DNA of 64,000 nt from assembly GCF_018336155.1 (NCBI RefSeq), contig NZ_JAGYHF010000008.1, positions 124,001 to 188,000 of the forward strand. Reading direction: 5' to 3'. Positions 8,659 to 17,042 of this stretch are shown here, one piece after another. How positions within the stretch are numbered: position 1 is the first letter of the stretch; every line of letters begins with the position of its first letter. Origin of the DNA: Pseudomonas rustica. Lineage in GTDB: Bacteria; Pseudomonadota; Gammaproteobacteria; Pseudomonadales; Pseudomonadaceae. The position numbers and the translations under genes were made by a program. The notes under the pieces were generated by a model that had not been told where the DNA came from, ran no database searches, and worked only from the letters and a program-made list of their open reading frames with translations.

Positions 8659-9829
8659 GCGAACCTCCTTGATCAATATGTGCGCAACGCGCCCAACCGA
8701 TGGCGCGTTGTCCGCCCGCCGGCAATCGGCCGTCGTGCAGGCGGGTGAAGGTAAGCAGATCCGGGCCTTGTTGCAATGCATAACCGGCGAGCGCATCGGC
8801 ACCTTCACAGCTTTGCGCCTTCAAGGTGATTTGCGCGGGCCAGGCACTGTCGAGGTTGCCGGGGTTGTCGAGTTTGATGTCGTAAAGACCGTCGTTTTCG
8901 CTGAACGTCACGCCGAGCTGGCTGACGAGTTGATCGCCACGGGCAACCGCGCGCAAGGTAGTCAGACTCCAGGCGCGGCGATCGTTGGCCAGCGGCAAAC
9001 GAAACCAGATCAACCCTGCCAGGTGCGCCGGCGGGTCTTCGCGCAGGGTCTTGCCGAGTTGGCTCAATGACAGCGGATCGGCGAGCAGTTCCTGACGCTC
9101 GCCACCGCGCTCGAGTTGCACCTCACTTTCCACCAGCGGCGCCCCACCGTCGTCCGGCAACAGCGCGACACCGTAGGCCGGCAGCGCGAGATAAAAAGAT
9201 TTGTCGGTGATTCGCGCCCAGGCCTTGGCCCACTTCAACGCCTGATCGGAATCAAACAAACCTCGACGCGGATCGCTGACCGCGTGGACTTGCAGCACGC
9301 TGCTGTCGACGGTTTGCAGAAGTGTCGGCAATTGCGCACTGTCGAGCCAGGCTGGCAGTGCGGTGATGCTCAGCGGGATTTCTTTCGGCAATGCCGAGCG
9401 CAGCTGTTTGAGGAGTTCAGCGTAGGCCGGTAACCGCGCATTACCGGCGTCGTGATCGATCTCGACGCCGCTCAGCGTCAAGCCTTGCGCCTGCCAATCG
9501 GCGAGCACTTGGAGAATCTGCGCGGTGACTTGATCCTGATCCAGCGACTTGAGCTGACCATCGAGACGAATCACCGCGATCAACGGTCGGCCATCAGCTT
9601 TCAACAACGGCGCATCGATTCGCGCGCGGCTCCATCCGGCATTCGGGAAGGCTTGCAGGGCTAACACACGCAGCGTCGAGAAATCATTGTGGCTGTCGCG
9701 CAACGCCGACTCATGGGCCGGCGTCCATTGGCGTTGCCAGATGTAGAGTTGTTGGTCGAGGGGTGGCGCATCTTGTTGCTTGCAACCCACAAGCAAGATG
9801 CCCAAGAACAGACCGACAATAAACCGCAT
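8645..9829 (-). CDS. DUF3142-like lipoprotein
   Basis: 394 residues from the ATG at 9829, where the signal peptide MRFIVGLFLGILLVGC ends in a lipobox (LLVGC), so the mature protein would be a lipid-anchored envelope protein. GGAAGG precedes the start. The body has a TIM-barrel-like pattern: LIAVIRLDGQL, LSGVEIDHDAGNARL (a conserved Glu-x-Asp-x-Asp), LSITALPAWLDS and VHAVSDPRRGLFD, which I associate with DUF3142. Enzymatic activity on a glycan is conceivable because of the barrel and acidic cluster but is not established. First gene of a two-gene operon with the TPR-like protein. A longer start at 9943 would run into a REP and lose the signal. Confidence 0.78.
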   Translation of the reverse strand: MRFIVGLFLGILLVGCKQQDAPPLDQQLYIWQRQWTPAHESALRDSHNDFSTLRVLALQAFPNAGWSRARIDAPLLKADGRPLIAVIRLDGQLKSLDQDQVTAQILQVLADWQAQGLTLSGVEIDHDAGNARLPAYAELLKQLRSALPKEIPLSITALPAWLDSAQLPTLLQTVDSSVLQVHAVSDPRRGLFDSDQALKWAKAWARITDKSFYLALPAYGVALLPDDGGAPLVESEVQLERGGERQELLADPLSLSQLGKTLREDPPAHLAGLIWFRLPLANDRRAWSLTTLRAVARGDQLVSQLGVTFSENDGLYDIKLDNPGNLDSAWPAQITLKAQSCEGADALAGYALQQGPDLLTFTRLHDGRLPAGGQRAIGWARCAHIDQGGSHVDP

Positions 9830-9877
9830 ACCTTCCAACCCCCGAACACCACAAGGCTGCAAGGTTACACAAAAACC

Positions 9878-9972
9878 CTGTAGGAGCTGTCGAGTGAAAC
9901 GAGGCTGCGATCTTTTGATCCTGTTTTTTAAAATCAAGATCAAAAGATCGCTGCGTGCCGCAGCTCCTACAG
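9878..9972. repeat. REP inverted pair
   Basis: Inverted REP copies (CTGTAGGAGCTG at one end, CAGCTCCTACAG at the other) with AAAAGATCG arms inside. The stop codon TAG of the methyltransferase gene ending at 9967 lies inside the repeat's CTGTAGGAGC. Confidence 0.82.
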
Positions 9973-10806
9973 AGGTACTCCGGGTTTACGGGCAATGATG
10001 ATCTGGCTTTTGGCAATCACCGAGTCCAGCGCCTGTTTGATCTGCGCGCCACGTGGCGAGCTGAGCAACGCCTGCCAGGTATCCGCCCAGTGATTGAGCA
10101 ACGGATGATCCGGGTTGTTCAAATCAACCTTGGCTTCCCAGAACAACAGCATCCACACCGACCAGTAAAACCCGTGCTGGCTGTGGCTGATGATCTCCAG
10201 CCCGGCATCGCTGACCATCGTCTTGAACTGCTCTTCGCTGATGATCCGAATGTGGTTGGGCTTCTGGAAATACTCATCGGCGGCGATGCCTATTTGCAGG
10301 TTTTCGGAACTTGAATGCGGCACGCTCAGCAGGTACATGGCACCCGGCTTGCCGACCCGTACCAGTTCAGAAAGAAATTGCGCCGGATCGTCGACGTGTT
10401 CGATGACTTCGGTGGAAACCACCCGCGTTGCCGTGGCGTCGGCAATCGGTAACGGATTGCAGTCCGTGACATGGCATTCGATATCGCGCGCCGGCGTGTC
10501 GCTCAGGCGCTGGCGGGTCGCTTCGACCTTGGCCGCGTCGATGTCGGCGATGATGATCTTCGCCCCGCGCATGCCGCAGAAATGCACATTGCCGCCATCA
10601 CCGCAGCCGACGTCGAGCAATACGTCGTCAGGGCTCACCACAAAACCTTTGAACAGCTCGCCGGTCGCTTCTGTGTACCAGCCGCTGAGCACCGCATCGT
10701 GCAGGCCGACCATGTAAGAATCTTTTTTCTCGGGGATCACAGCGGCAGGCGGCTCGGCAACTGGAGCCGGTGCTGTCGGCAATAATTTTTTCAAAAGTTG
10801 CAGCAT
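9967..10806 (-). CDS. class I SAM-dependent methyltransferase
   Basis: 279 residues from the ATG at 10806 (GGAG 8 bp upstream); the N-terminus MLQLLKKLLPTAP matches the architecture of the paralogue upstream. The SAM-binding motif I is LLDVGCGDGGN, followed by IIIADIDAAKVEA (motif II) and VVSTEVIEHVDDPAQFL (methyltransferase_11 signature). It is clearly paralogous to the 291-residue gene at 10925-11800: both carry VGLHDAVL-GW, TGELFKGF and a C-terminal KSQIIIARKP. Last gene of the operon divergent to the CPA locus. A role in methylating rhamnose or a terminal sugar of the polysaccharide is inferred from context. Confidence 0.88.
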   Translation of the reverse strand: MLQLLKKLLPTAPAPVAEPPAAVIPEKKDSYMVGLHDAVLSGWYTEATGELFKGFVVSPDDVLLDVGCGDGGNVHFCGMRGAKIIIADIDAAKVEATRQRLSDTPARDIECHVTDCNPLPIADATATRVVSTEVIEHVDDPAQFLSELVRVGKPGAMYLLSVPHSSSENLQIGIAADEYFQKPNHIRIISEEQFKTMVSDAGLEIISHSQHGFYWSVWMLLFWEAKVDLNNPDHPLLNHWADTWQALLSSPRGAQIKQALDSVIAKSQIIIARKPGVPL

Positions 10807-10928
10807 GAGTACGCTCCAGAGGATCGGCTGGCATCGGCGAACCGGTTGCCTGGCAAGTGATGGAACAAAACGCCCGGCACAGCGATGGCGCGCAATTTTT
10901 CGATGCCCATGATCCGTTTGCCGGTCAT
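10791..10928 (-). pseudogene. probable acyltransferase-3 remnant
   Basis: A 45-codon ORF beginning MTGKRIMGIEKLRAIAVPG and continuing VLFHHL, then ending within the next gene. The opening resembles the first helix of OafA-type acyltransferases (IxxLRAIAVxxVxxFH). Its ATG overlaps the TGA of the upstream methyltransferase exactly as the intact genes here do, so it looks like the 5' stub of a deleted acyltransferase gene left between two methyltransferase copies. The alternative is a coincidental short ORF. Confidence 0.45.
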
Positions 10929-11800
10929 GACGTGCGCCCTGCATCCAGAGGTTTGCGGGCGATGATGACCTGACTTTTCGGCATCAATTGATCGAGGGTC
11001 TGTTTGATCGCATGGCCATCGGGCTGGGCCAGCAGGTCTTGCCAGGTGCGGGCCCAGCTTTCCATCAACGGTGGATACGGCGCCTGAATGCGATCACGCA
11101 CCGCGCCGCCGGGATCTCTGCCGGCCGCGCGCTCGCTCGCCCAGAAAAAAATCATCCCCATCACCCAGAAAAATCCATTGGCCTGGCGATGCTCGATTAC
11201 CAGACCCGCGTCCTCTACCAATGCGGCGAAACGCTCCGGGGTAAAAATCTGCACATGATTGGGCGATTGGTAATAGCTGGCCGGGGCGATGCCCTTCTGC
11301 AAATGCTCACCCACCGGTGCCGGTACGCTAAGCAGGTATTGCGCACCGGGGCGCCCCATGCGCACCAGTTCGGCCATGAACGGTTCCGGGTGGTCGATGT
11401 GCTCCAGCACTTCCATGCACACCACTTTGCTGGCGCAGCCATCGGCCAATGGCAGCGGCAGGCTGTTGCTGACCAGGCCCAGGTTCAGTTGATGGCTTTG
11501 CGCGTCGACCTGCCGGGCAAGATCGCGCACCTTGTGGTGTTCACTGTCAGTGAAAATCACCGAGGCGCCCTGGCGTACGGCGAATAACGTTGCCACGCCT
11601 TCGCCGCAACCAACGTCGAGCAGCGTGTCATCCGCCGTGATTGCAAAACCTTTGAGCAATTCGCCCGAGGCGCCTAAAAACCAGCCGTCGAGCACGGCGT
11701 CATGCAAACCGACATCAGCAGGCGAAACGCTGGGGAGCGGCGCAGGCTCGGGCATCGGTGGGGGCGCGGGTAACCATCGTGCGAGCAGTCGCCGAATCAT
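10925..11800 (-). CDS. class I SAM-dependent methyltransferase
   Basis: 291 residues. A proline-rich N-terminus follows the basic MIRRLLARWLP. The SAM site is LLDVGCGEGVATLF; motif II is VIFTDSEHHKV; the post-motif is VVCMEVLEHIDHPEPFM. Paralogue of the gene at 9967-10806, with the same order of motifs and the same C-terminal ending PKSQVIIARKP. Translationally coupled: its ATG overlaps the stop of the upstream glycosyltransferase by 4 bp. The position beside the D-rhamnan operon suggests methylation of a sugar in that polysaccharide, perhaps a chain-terminating cap; that is inference from context. Confidence 0.9.
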   Translation of the reverse strand: MIRRLLARWLPAPPPMPEPAPLPSVSPADVGLHDAVLDGWFLGASGELLKGFAITADDTLLDVGCGEGVATLFAVRQGASVIFTDSEHHKVRDLARQVDAQSHQLNLGLVSNSLPLPLADGCASKVVCMEVLEHIDHPEPFMAELVRMGRPGAQYLLSVPAPVGEHLQKGIAPASYYQSPNHVQIFTPERFAALVEDAGLVIEHRQANGFFWVMGMIFFWASERAAGRDPGGAVRDRIQAPYPPLMESWARTWQDLLAQPDGHAIKQTLDQLMPKSQVIIARKPLDAGRTS

Positions 11801-13101
11801 GCGCGCGAGACTTGTGCAGGAGGCGTCTGAGCCGATTGCAGACGTTGTTCAAAAAATGCCCGCAAACGCTGTTCGGTGTTGTCCTGACTGCAAAAACGCT
11901 GCAGATTGCTGACGGCGTGGGCCGACATTCTGGCGTAGCGCTGACCATCGGTTTTCGCCACGTCATAGCTGGCGCGATAGGCCGTACACAGCGAATCCCA
12001 GTCGGTCATGTAGCGCATCGTCCGATACGCCGCGCGGGGATCGTGCGGCCAGGCCGTGAGCTCTTCAGTGAAATCGACGATGAACGCACAATCGCTGTCG
12101 ATGTAATCGGCCATTGCCGTGTTCAGCGGTGCAATCGCCGGTTTGCCGCACGACATGAATTCCATCAACGGCAGGCACTGCCCTTCGCCGTAGGAGCTGT
12201 TGACCACATAACTGGTGGCCTGCACCAGCGCTTCATAATCAACATCAGCCAGATAGCCGTGGATCAACACGATCCGGCATTGGTACGTCTGATTCTTGTA
12301 GAGATGATGCACCATGTCGTACAGCGCATTGGCGATGTCATGGTGGGTGAGTTTCAGCACCAGCGTTGCATCGGGCACGTCACGAAAAGTGCTGCAGAAT
12401 GCACTGATCATGTCATGCCAATTCTTGCGCCCGTCATAGGGATTGAACACCGAGGTGTAGACCACGCCCTCAAGTTGCACCGTGCAATCCTGCGGTGGAC
12501 CGCTGAACGACATCGGCGTCCCCTCTTGCAGCTCGCTTGGGCCATACGGCCGCAAGTCGACGGTGCGGCTATCGATCAACAGACCTCGCAAGTTCAACTG
12601 CACGTTTTCCACCACTGAGCTTTTGCTCAATGGCTGACCACGCGCGGCGAAGCGATCCCACACCGGCGCAGGGATTGCACACACCGGATAATCGGCCCCC
12701 ATCACATCGCGCACGGTATTGACCGTGAACGTCGAATGGGTGATCGCCCTGCCGCAGGCCTCCAGCACCACACGCCAGTCATGGCGCGGTTCACCCTGCC
12801 AGCTCTCGGTCGGAATGGTGCTGAATTCCCAGGCAAATACCGGAATGGTCGGGCACGCATAATGAATCGGCGTGCGATGCGGCGGCGAGAACGACAGGTA
12901 GACACATGCTTCGCCACGGCTCAGGCAATCGAAATACAGGCGATCGACCAATTCGTCGGGATTACTTACCTCGATGACCTGACCGATGCGTTCCAGCACC
13001 GGGCGGAATTCCTTGAGCACGAAGTAATAGCTGTACTCGGGCCGGCCGAGGTTTTGCTGGATATTGCTCTTGTTGGTTTCCGAATGAATGATGATCAGCA
13101 T
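11797..13101 (-). CDS. glycosyltransferase (GT1/GT4-like)
   Basis: 434-residue cytoplasmic glycosyltransferase. The C-terminal half has the nucleotide-sugar-binding layout of GT-B enzymes: YTSVFNPYDGRKNWHDMISA, VLIHGYL, then VVNSSYGEGQCLPLMEFMSC with the conserved E-x7-E region. The N-terminal half (NLGRPEYSYYFVLKEFRPVL) is shared with the neighbouring 544-residue gene, so the two are paralogues. Overlaps of 7 bp upstream and 4 bp downstream show a tight operon. Likely adds sugars to, or primes, the CPA-linked glycan; acceptor and donor unknown. Confidence 0.88.
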   Translation of the reverse strand: MLIIIHSETNKSNIQQNLGRPEYSYYFVLKEFRPVLERIGQVIEVSNPDELVDRLYFDCLSRGEACVYLSFSPPHRTPIHYACPTIPVFAWEFSTIPTESWQGEPRHDWRVVLEACGRAITHSTFTVNTVRDVMGADYPVCAIPAPVWDRFAARGQPLSKSSVVENVQLNLRGLLIDSRTVDLRPYGPSELQEGTPMSFSGPPQDCTVQLEGVVYTSVFNPYDGRKNWHDMISAFCSTFRDVPDATLVLKLTHHDIANALYDMVHHLYKNQTYQCRIVLIHGYLADVDYEALVQATSYVVNSSYGEGQCLPLMEFMSCGKPAIAPLNTAMADYIDSDCAFIVDFTEELTAWPHDPRAAYRTMRYMTDWDSLCTAYRASYDVAKTDGQRYARMSAHAVSNLQRFCSQDNTEQRLRAFFEQRLQSAQTPPAQVSRA

Positions 13102-14729
13102 GAGGCAGCCCCCGCTTCGATTGGCTGCGAAGCGACGTCACGGACAGGTGTCAGCCCGAGAAACGCTGCCAGGCGTTGCTGCACAGGCGCGAAACCGCAG
13201 TAATCGTGCATACGCTGATCAGCGGCGGCGGCCATGGTCTGGTAAGCCTGCGGATGATTTTTAGCCATCGCGTAGCTGTCCTCGTAAGCGGTTTTCAGCG
13301 AGCCCCAGTCCGGGCGATGGCGCAGCGTGCGATACAGAATCCGCACGTCCTCCGGCCAGATGGTCGGCTCGCGGCTGGACTTGACGATGAAGCCGACTTC
13401 TTCATCGATGTAATCGCGCATGGCCGTGTGGTTTGGCGCGATCACCGGACGGGCGCACGACATGAATTCCATCAACGGCAGGCACAACCCTTCGCAGCGT
13501 GACGCGTTGACATAGAAACTCGCCGCGCCATACAACCGGGCGAATTCCTCGTCTTCCAGATAGCCATGCATGACCACCACGCGGCAGGCAAAGGGCGACA
13601 GTTGCGACAGCAACGTGATCAGATGAACGTAGTAACTCGACAGGTCGTTCTGGGTGATTTTCAGCACCAGCGTCGCGTCTTCGACATCCCGCATGGCCCA
13701 GCAGAATGCCGTGATTAAGTGATGCCAGTTCTTGCGCCCGTCATCAGGGTTGAACACGCTCACGTAGACCACGCCACTGACGTCGATCTGTGCGTACTCG
13801 CTGGTATCGGGCAGCACCGCTTGAGGATGTTCGACTTGCTCTATGGCTTGCGCGACCGTCGTCGCCAGAGGCAAGGGCTCGGGGGCCGGCGTACGCAGAC
13901 CGGAAAGCTTTTGGCGCAGCGCATCGGGCAATAAATCGCTGACGGCTTCGCGATACCACATCAGCAGGTTGTGCTTGAGCAGAAACAGCGGCCGATGCTC
14001 GGAAGGACGGGTGAAGGCTCGAACGCCTTCACGCAGATAATGCCTGGTGATGAATGCCCGACGGCGCGGGGTCAGCTCGGGAGGTGGCAGAGGTTCTGCC
14101 GGCGTCTCCTCGACCGGCTCGGCCAGGCCACGGGTTTCCAGTTCCTGCTCGTTGTGAATGGGCGCGATCAGACCGTCGGCAGACAACCCCAGAGCGCGGC
14201 TGTCGATGATGCAACCCTTGATCTGCAACGTCGCTCCGGCGTTCACCGCTGCGGGCGGAAATTGCTGACGCACAGCGGCAAAACCTTCCCACAATGGCGT
14301 GGGCAGAACCAGTACAGGAAAGTCTTCACCCAAGGTGCGGCGGATCGCTTCGGCCGTGTGGCTGGACAGCGTGATCACCCGGCCATGCCGCGCCAGCGTC
14401 TGGCTCCAGTCCTGGCGGGGATCATCGGGGTGGCACTCGGAAGGGATCGAGTCGTACTCCCACGCGATCACGCACACCGTCGGGCATTGCAGGTCAGTCG
14501 GGGTTTTATGCGGTGGCGAGAACGAAAGAAACAGACACTCTTCACCGGCCTCTTGCAGGTGTCGATACAGCGGATCGACTTCAGCCGCCGATGCCACGAC
14601 ATGCACCCGCCCAAGGCTTTCCAGCACAGGGCGATAGGCCTTGAGCACGAAGTAATAGCTGTATTCGGGACGCCCAAGACTCTGGCTGATGGAGCGGTCG
14701 TTGACGTCCGAGTAAAGAATGAAATTCAT
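13095..14729 (-). CDS. glycosyltransferase (GT1/GT4-like)
   Basis: 544 residues from the ATG at 14729, which lines up with the N-terminus of its paralogue downstream (MNFILYSDVNDRS versus MLIIIHSETNKSN). The alternative ATG at 14753 adds eight residues; neither has a strong ribosome site. GT-B motifs: YVSVFNPDDGRKNWHHLITA, VVMHGYL and FYVNASRCEGLCLPLMEFMS. About 110 extra residues, rich in Pro and Glu (EPVEETPAEPLPPPELTP), separate the halves and are absent from the paralogue. First gene of the operon divergent from rmd. Confidence 0.87.
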   Translation of the reverse strand: MNFILYSDVNDRSISQSLGRPEYSYYFVLKAYRPVLESLGRVHVVASAAEVDPLYRHLQEAGEECLFLSFSPPHKTPTDLQCPTVCVIAWEYDSIPSECHPDDPRQDWSQTLARHGRVITLSSHTAEAIRRTLGEDFPVLVLPTPLWEGFAAVRQQFPPAAVNAGATLQIKGCIIDSRALGLSADGLIAPIHNEQELETRGLAEPVEETPAEPLPPPELTPRRRAFITRHYLREGVRAFTRPSEHRPLFLLKHNLLMWYREAVSDLLPDALRQKLSGLRTPAPEPLPLATTVAQAIEQVEHPQAVLPDTSEYAQIDVSGVVYVSVFNPDDGRKNWHHLITAFCWAMRDVEDATLVLKITQNDLSSYYVHLITLLSQLSPFACRVVVMHGYLEDEEFARLYGAASFYVNASRCEGLCLPLMEFMSCARPVIAPNHTAMRDYIDEEVGFIVKSSREPTIWPEDVRILYRTLRHRPDWGSLKTAYEDSYAMAKNHPQAYQTMAAAADQRMHDYCGFAPVQQRLAAFLGLTPVRDVASQPIEAGAASC

Positions 14730-15156
14730 GGCATTCCACGATGAAACCACCATCCCGGCAGTCTCATGCTATGACGGCCAAGCGTCGGATCGAATCGGTT
14801 TTACCGGCCTTCGTCCTTCGTCATGGGAAACGTCTTCGTTCTTGTTTTAGTGGTTGGTTTCACTCTGGCTCGCGACCCTTGCGACAAACTTTGAAGAATG
14901 GCGGCGAGGGGCATTCTAAACACATCCATCAAGGATTCGTGAACCGCCCGGCGAGAATAAATTTGGCTACGCTGACGAGAACTGACCGGTCACGGTTTGG
15001 CCAGTTGAAATTGCTCGGCAATTGGCACAGATTGACAGCAAATAACTACAACAACGTTTTCGCCTGTCGTCTTAGCGGATTTTCCAACCGATCTGACAGA
15101 CCCTTCTCTAAAGCCTGTAGGAAGTGCTGCGAAAACCAAGACCAAGGGGTCGCTGT
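14730..15156. other. divergent intergenic region of the polysaccharide loci
   Basis: A 427-bp stretch between two divergent operons, AT-richer than its flanks. It must carry promoters for both directions. I found no convincing ORF, JUMPStart element or terminator in it. Confidence 0.5.
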
Positions 15157-16071
15157 TTGAAAAAGCGTCTGTTCGTCACGGGTCTCAGTGGATTCGTTGG
15201 ACAACATATTCAGTCACGTCTGGCCTCGCCCGACGCTGCGTGGGAACTGCTGCCTGCGGCCTCACGTTTCGACCTGACGGATCCGCACAGCCTCATCGAC
15301 CTGTGGCCGCACATGCCTGACGCGGTCATTCATCTGGCTGGCCAGACATTCGTCCCCGAAGCCTTCCGCGACCCGGCCCGCACCTTCGACATCAATCTGC
15401 TCGGCACCCTCAACCTGTTGCAGGCCCTCAAGGCCCGTGGTTTTCAGGGCACCTTTCTGTACGTCAGCTCTGGCGACGTCTACGGTCAGGTCAGCGAGAA
15501 CGATCTGCCGATCACCGAACAACAAGCGCCCTGCCCGCGCAACCCGTACGCGGTGAGCAAAATCTCGGCCGAGTTTCTCAGCCTGCAATGGGGTTTGAGT
15601 GAGGGCTGGCCGGTACTGGTCGCGCGGCCGTTCAACCACATCGGCAGCGGGCAGAAAGACAGTTTTGTCATCGCCAGCGCGGCGCGACAGATCATTCGCA
15701 TCAAGCAAGGTCTGCAAGCACCACAACTGGAAGTCGGCGATATTGACGTCAGCCGCGATTTTCTCGATGTTGGCGACGTGGTCTCGGCGTATTTCGCGTT
15801 GCTGGAAAAGGGCCAGGCAGGACAGGTTTACAACATCTGCTCGGGGCGGGAGCAGAGCATCCGCAGTCTGATTGAACAACTGGCCGATCTGGCCGAAGTA
15901 ACCATGCAACTGGTTCAGGATCCGGCACGTATGCGACGCGCCGATCAGCGTCGCGTTTGCGGCAGCCATGAACGGCTGACCAAAACCACAGGATGGACGC
16001 CTGACATCACCACACAACAATCCCTGCGGGCGATCCTGTCCGACTGGGAGAAGCGAGTAAAACAAGAATGA
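15157..16071 (+). CDS. rmd: GDP-6-deoxy-D-mannose reductase (GDP-4-keto reductase)
   Basis: About 304 residues. Reduces the 4-keto group of GDP-4-keto-6-deoxy-D-mannose to give GDP-D-rhamnose. Extended SDR: the NAD(P) motif GLSGFVGQH is near the N-terminus, with SSGDVYG and NPYAVSKISAE (catalytic Ser, Tyr-x3-Lys) centrally. The start is probably the TTG at 15157, after AAGGGG at good spacing, giving LKKRLFVTGLSG as in homologues; a GTG at 15124 would add 11 residues. First gene of the CPA operon, ATGA-coupled to gmd. Confidence 0.92.
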   Translation: MKKRLFVTGLSGFVGQHIQSRLASPDAAWELLPAASRFDLTDPHSLIDLWPHMPDAVIHLAGQTFVPEAFRDPARTFDINLLGTLNLLQALKARGFQGTFLYVSSGDVYGQVSENDLPITEQQAPCPRNPYAVSKISAEFLSLQWGLSEGWPVLVARPFNHIGSGQKDSFVIASAARQIIRIKQGLQAPQLEVGDIDVSRDFLDVGDVVSAYFALLEKGQAGQVYNICSGREQSIRSLIEQLADLAEVTMQLVQDPARMRRADQRRVCGSHERLTKTTGWTPDITTQQSLRAILSDWEKRVKQE

Positions 16072-17039
16072 CTAAAAGTGCACTGATCACAGGGATCACC
16101 GGCCAGGACGGCGCTTATCTGGCGAAACTGTTGCTCGACAAGGGCTACAAGGTTCATGGCCTGGTGGCACGACGCAGCAGCGATTCGCGCTGGCGCCTGC
16201 GCGAGATGGGTGTCGAAGCCGACATCGTTTATCTCGACGGCGACATGGCCGATGCCTGCTCGGTACAGCGCGCGGTCATCAAATCGGCGCCGGACGAAGT
16301 CTATAACCTCGCCGCGCAAAGTTTTGTCGCCGCCTCCTGGGATCAACCGGTGACCACCGGCATCGTCGATGGCCTGGGCGTCACGCACTTGCTTGAAGCG
16401 ATTCGTCAGTTCAGCCCGCACACGCGCTTCTATCAGGCCTCGACCAGCGAAATGTTCGGCCTGATTCAGGCTGAGCAGCAGGACGAGAACACGCCGTTCT
16501 ACCCGCGCAGCCCCTACGGCGTGGCCAAGCTCTACGGTCACTGGATCACCGTCAACTACCGCGAAAGCTTCAACCTGCACGCCAGCAGCGGCATCCTCTT
16601 CAACCATGAATCGCCCCTGCGCGGCATCGAGTTCGTCACCCGCAAGGTCACCGACGCCGCTGCTCGCATCAAGCAAGGCAAACAGCAGGAGCTGGCGCTG
16701 GGCAACATCGATGCGAAACGCGACTGGGGTTTTGCCGGCGATTACGTCGAAGCCATGTGGCTGATGCTGCAACAGGACAAGCCTGACGATTTCGTGGTCG
16801 CTACCGGCGTCACCACCACGGTGCGCGAGATGTGCCGCATCGCCTTCGATCACGTCGGCCTCAACTACCGCGATTACGTGAAGATCGACCCGGCGTTTTT
16901 CCGCCCGGCCGAAGTTGAAGTGCTGCTCGGCAATCCGGCCAAGGCTCAGCGTGTGCTGGGCTGGAAGCCGAAAACCGACCTGGATACCTTGATCCGCATG
17001 ATGATGGATGCGGACATGAAACGCGTCGCCAAGGAGTAG
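16068..17039 (+). CDS. gmd: GDP-mannose 4,6-dehydratase
   Basis: 323 residues. Converts GDP-D-mannose to GDP-4-keto-6-deoxy-D-mannose with tightly bound NADP. Motifs: GITGQDGAYLAKLL (cofactor binding, residues 9-22), STSEMFG (catalytic Thr-Ser-Glu region), YPRSPYGVAKLYGHW (Tyr-x3-Lys) and NHESPLRG. Length matches the bacterial enzymes. Start ATG overlaps the rmd stop (GAATGACT). Acts between WbpW and Rmd in GDP-D-rhamnose synthesis. Confidence 0.96.
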   Translation: MTKSALITGITGQDGAYLAKLLLDKGYKVHGLVARRSSDSRWRLREMGVEADIVYLDGDMADACSVQRAVIKSAPDEVYNLAAQSFVAASWDQPVTTGIVDGLGVTHLLEAIRQFSPHTRFYQASTSEMFGLIQAEQQDENTPFYPRSPYGVAKLYGHWITVNYRESFNLHASSGILFNHESPLRGIEFVTRKVTDAAARIKQGKQQELALGNIDAKRDWGFAGDYVEAMWLMLQQDKPDDFVVATGVTTTVREMCRIAFDHVGLNYRDYVKIDPAFFRPAEVEVLLGNPAKAQRVLGWKPKTDLDTLIRMMMDADMKRVAKE

Positions 17040-17042
17040 GCC

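Noticed and set aside
6217..8748. Very long open frame (843 codons) on the plus strand
   Set aside because: Antisense shadow of the TPR-like gene; no ribosome site, and the translation is Arg/Gln-rich with no family resemblance.
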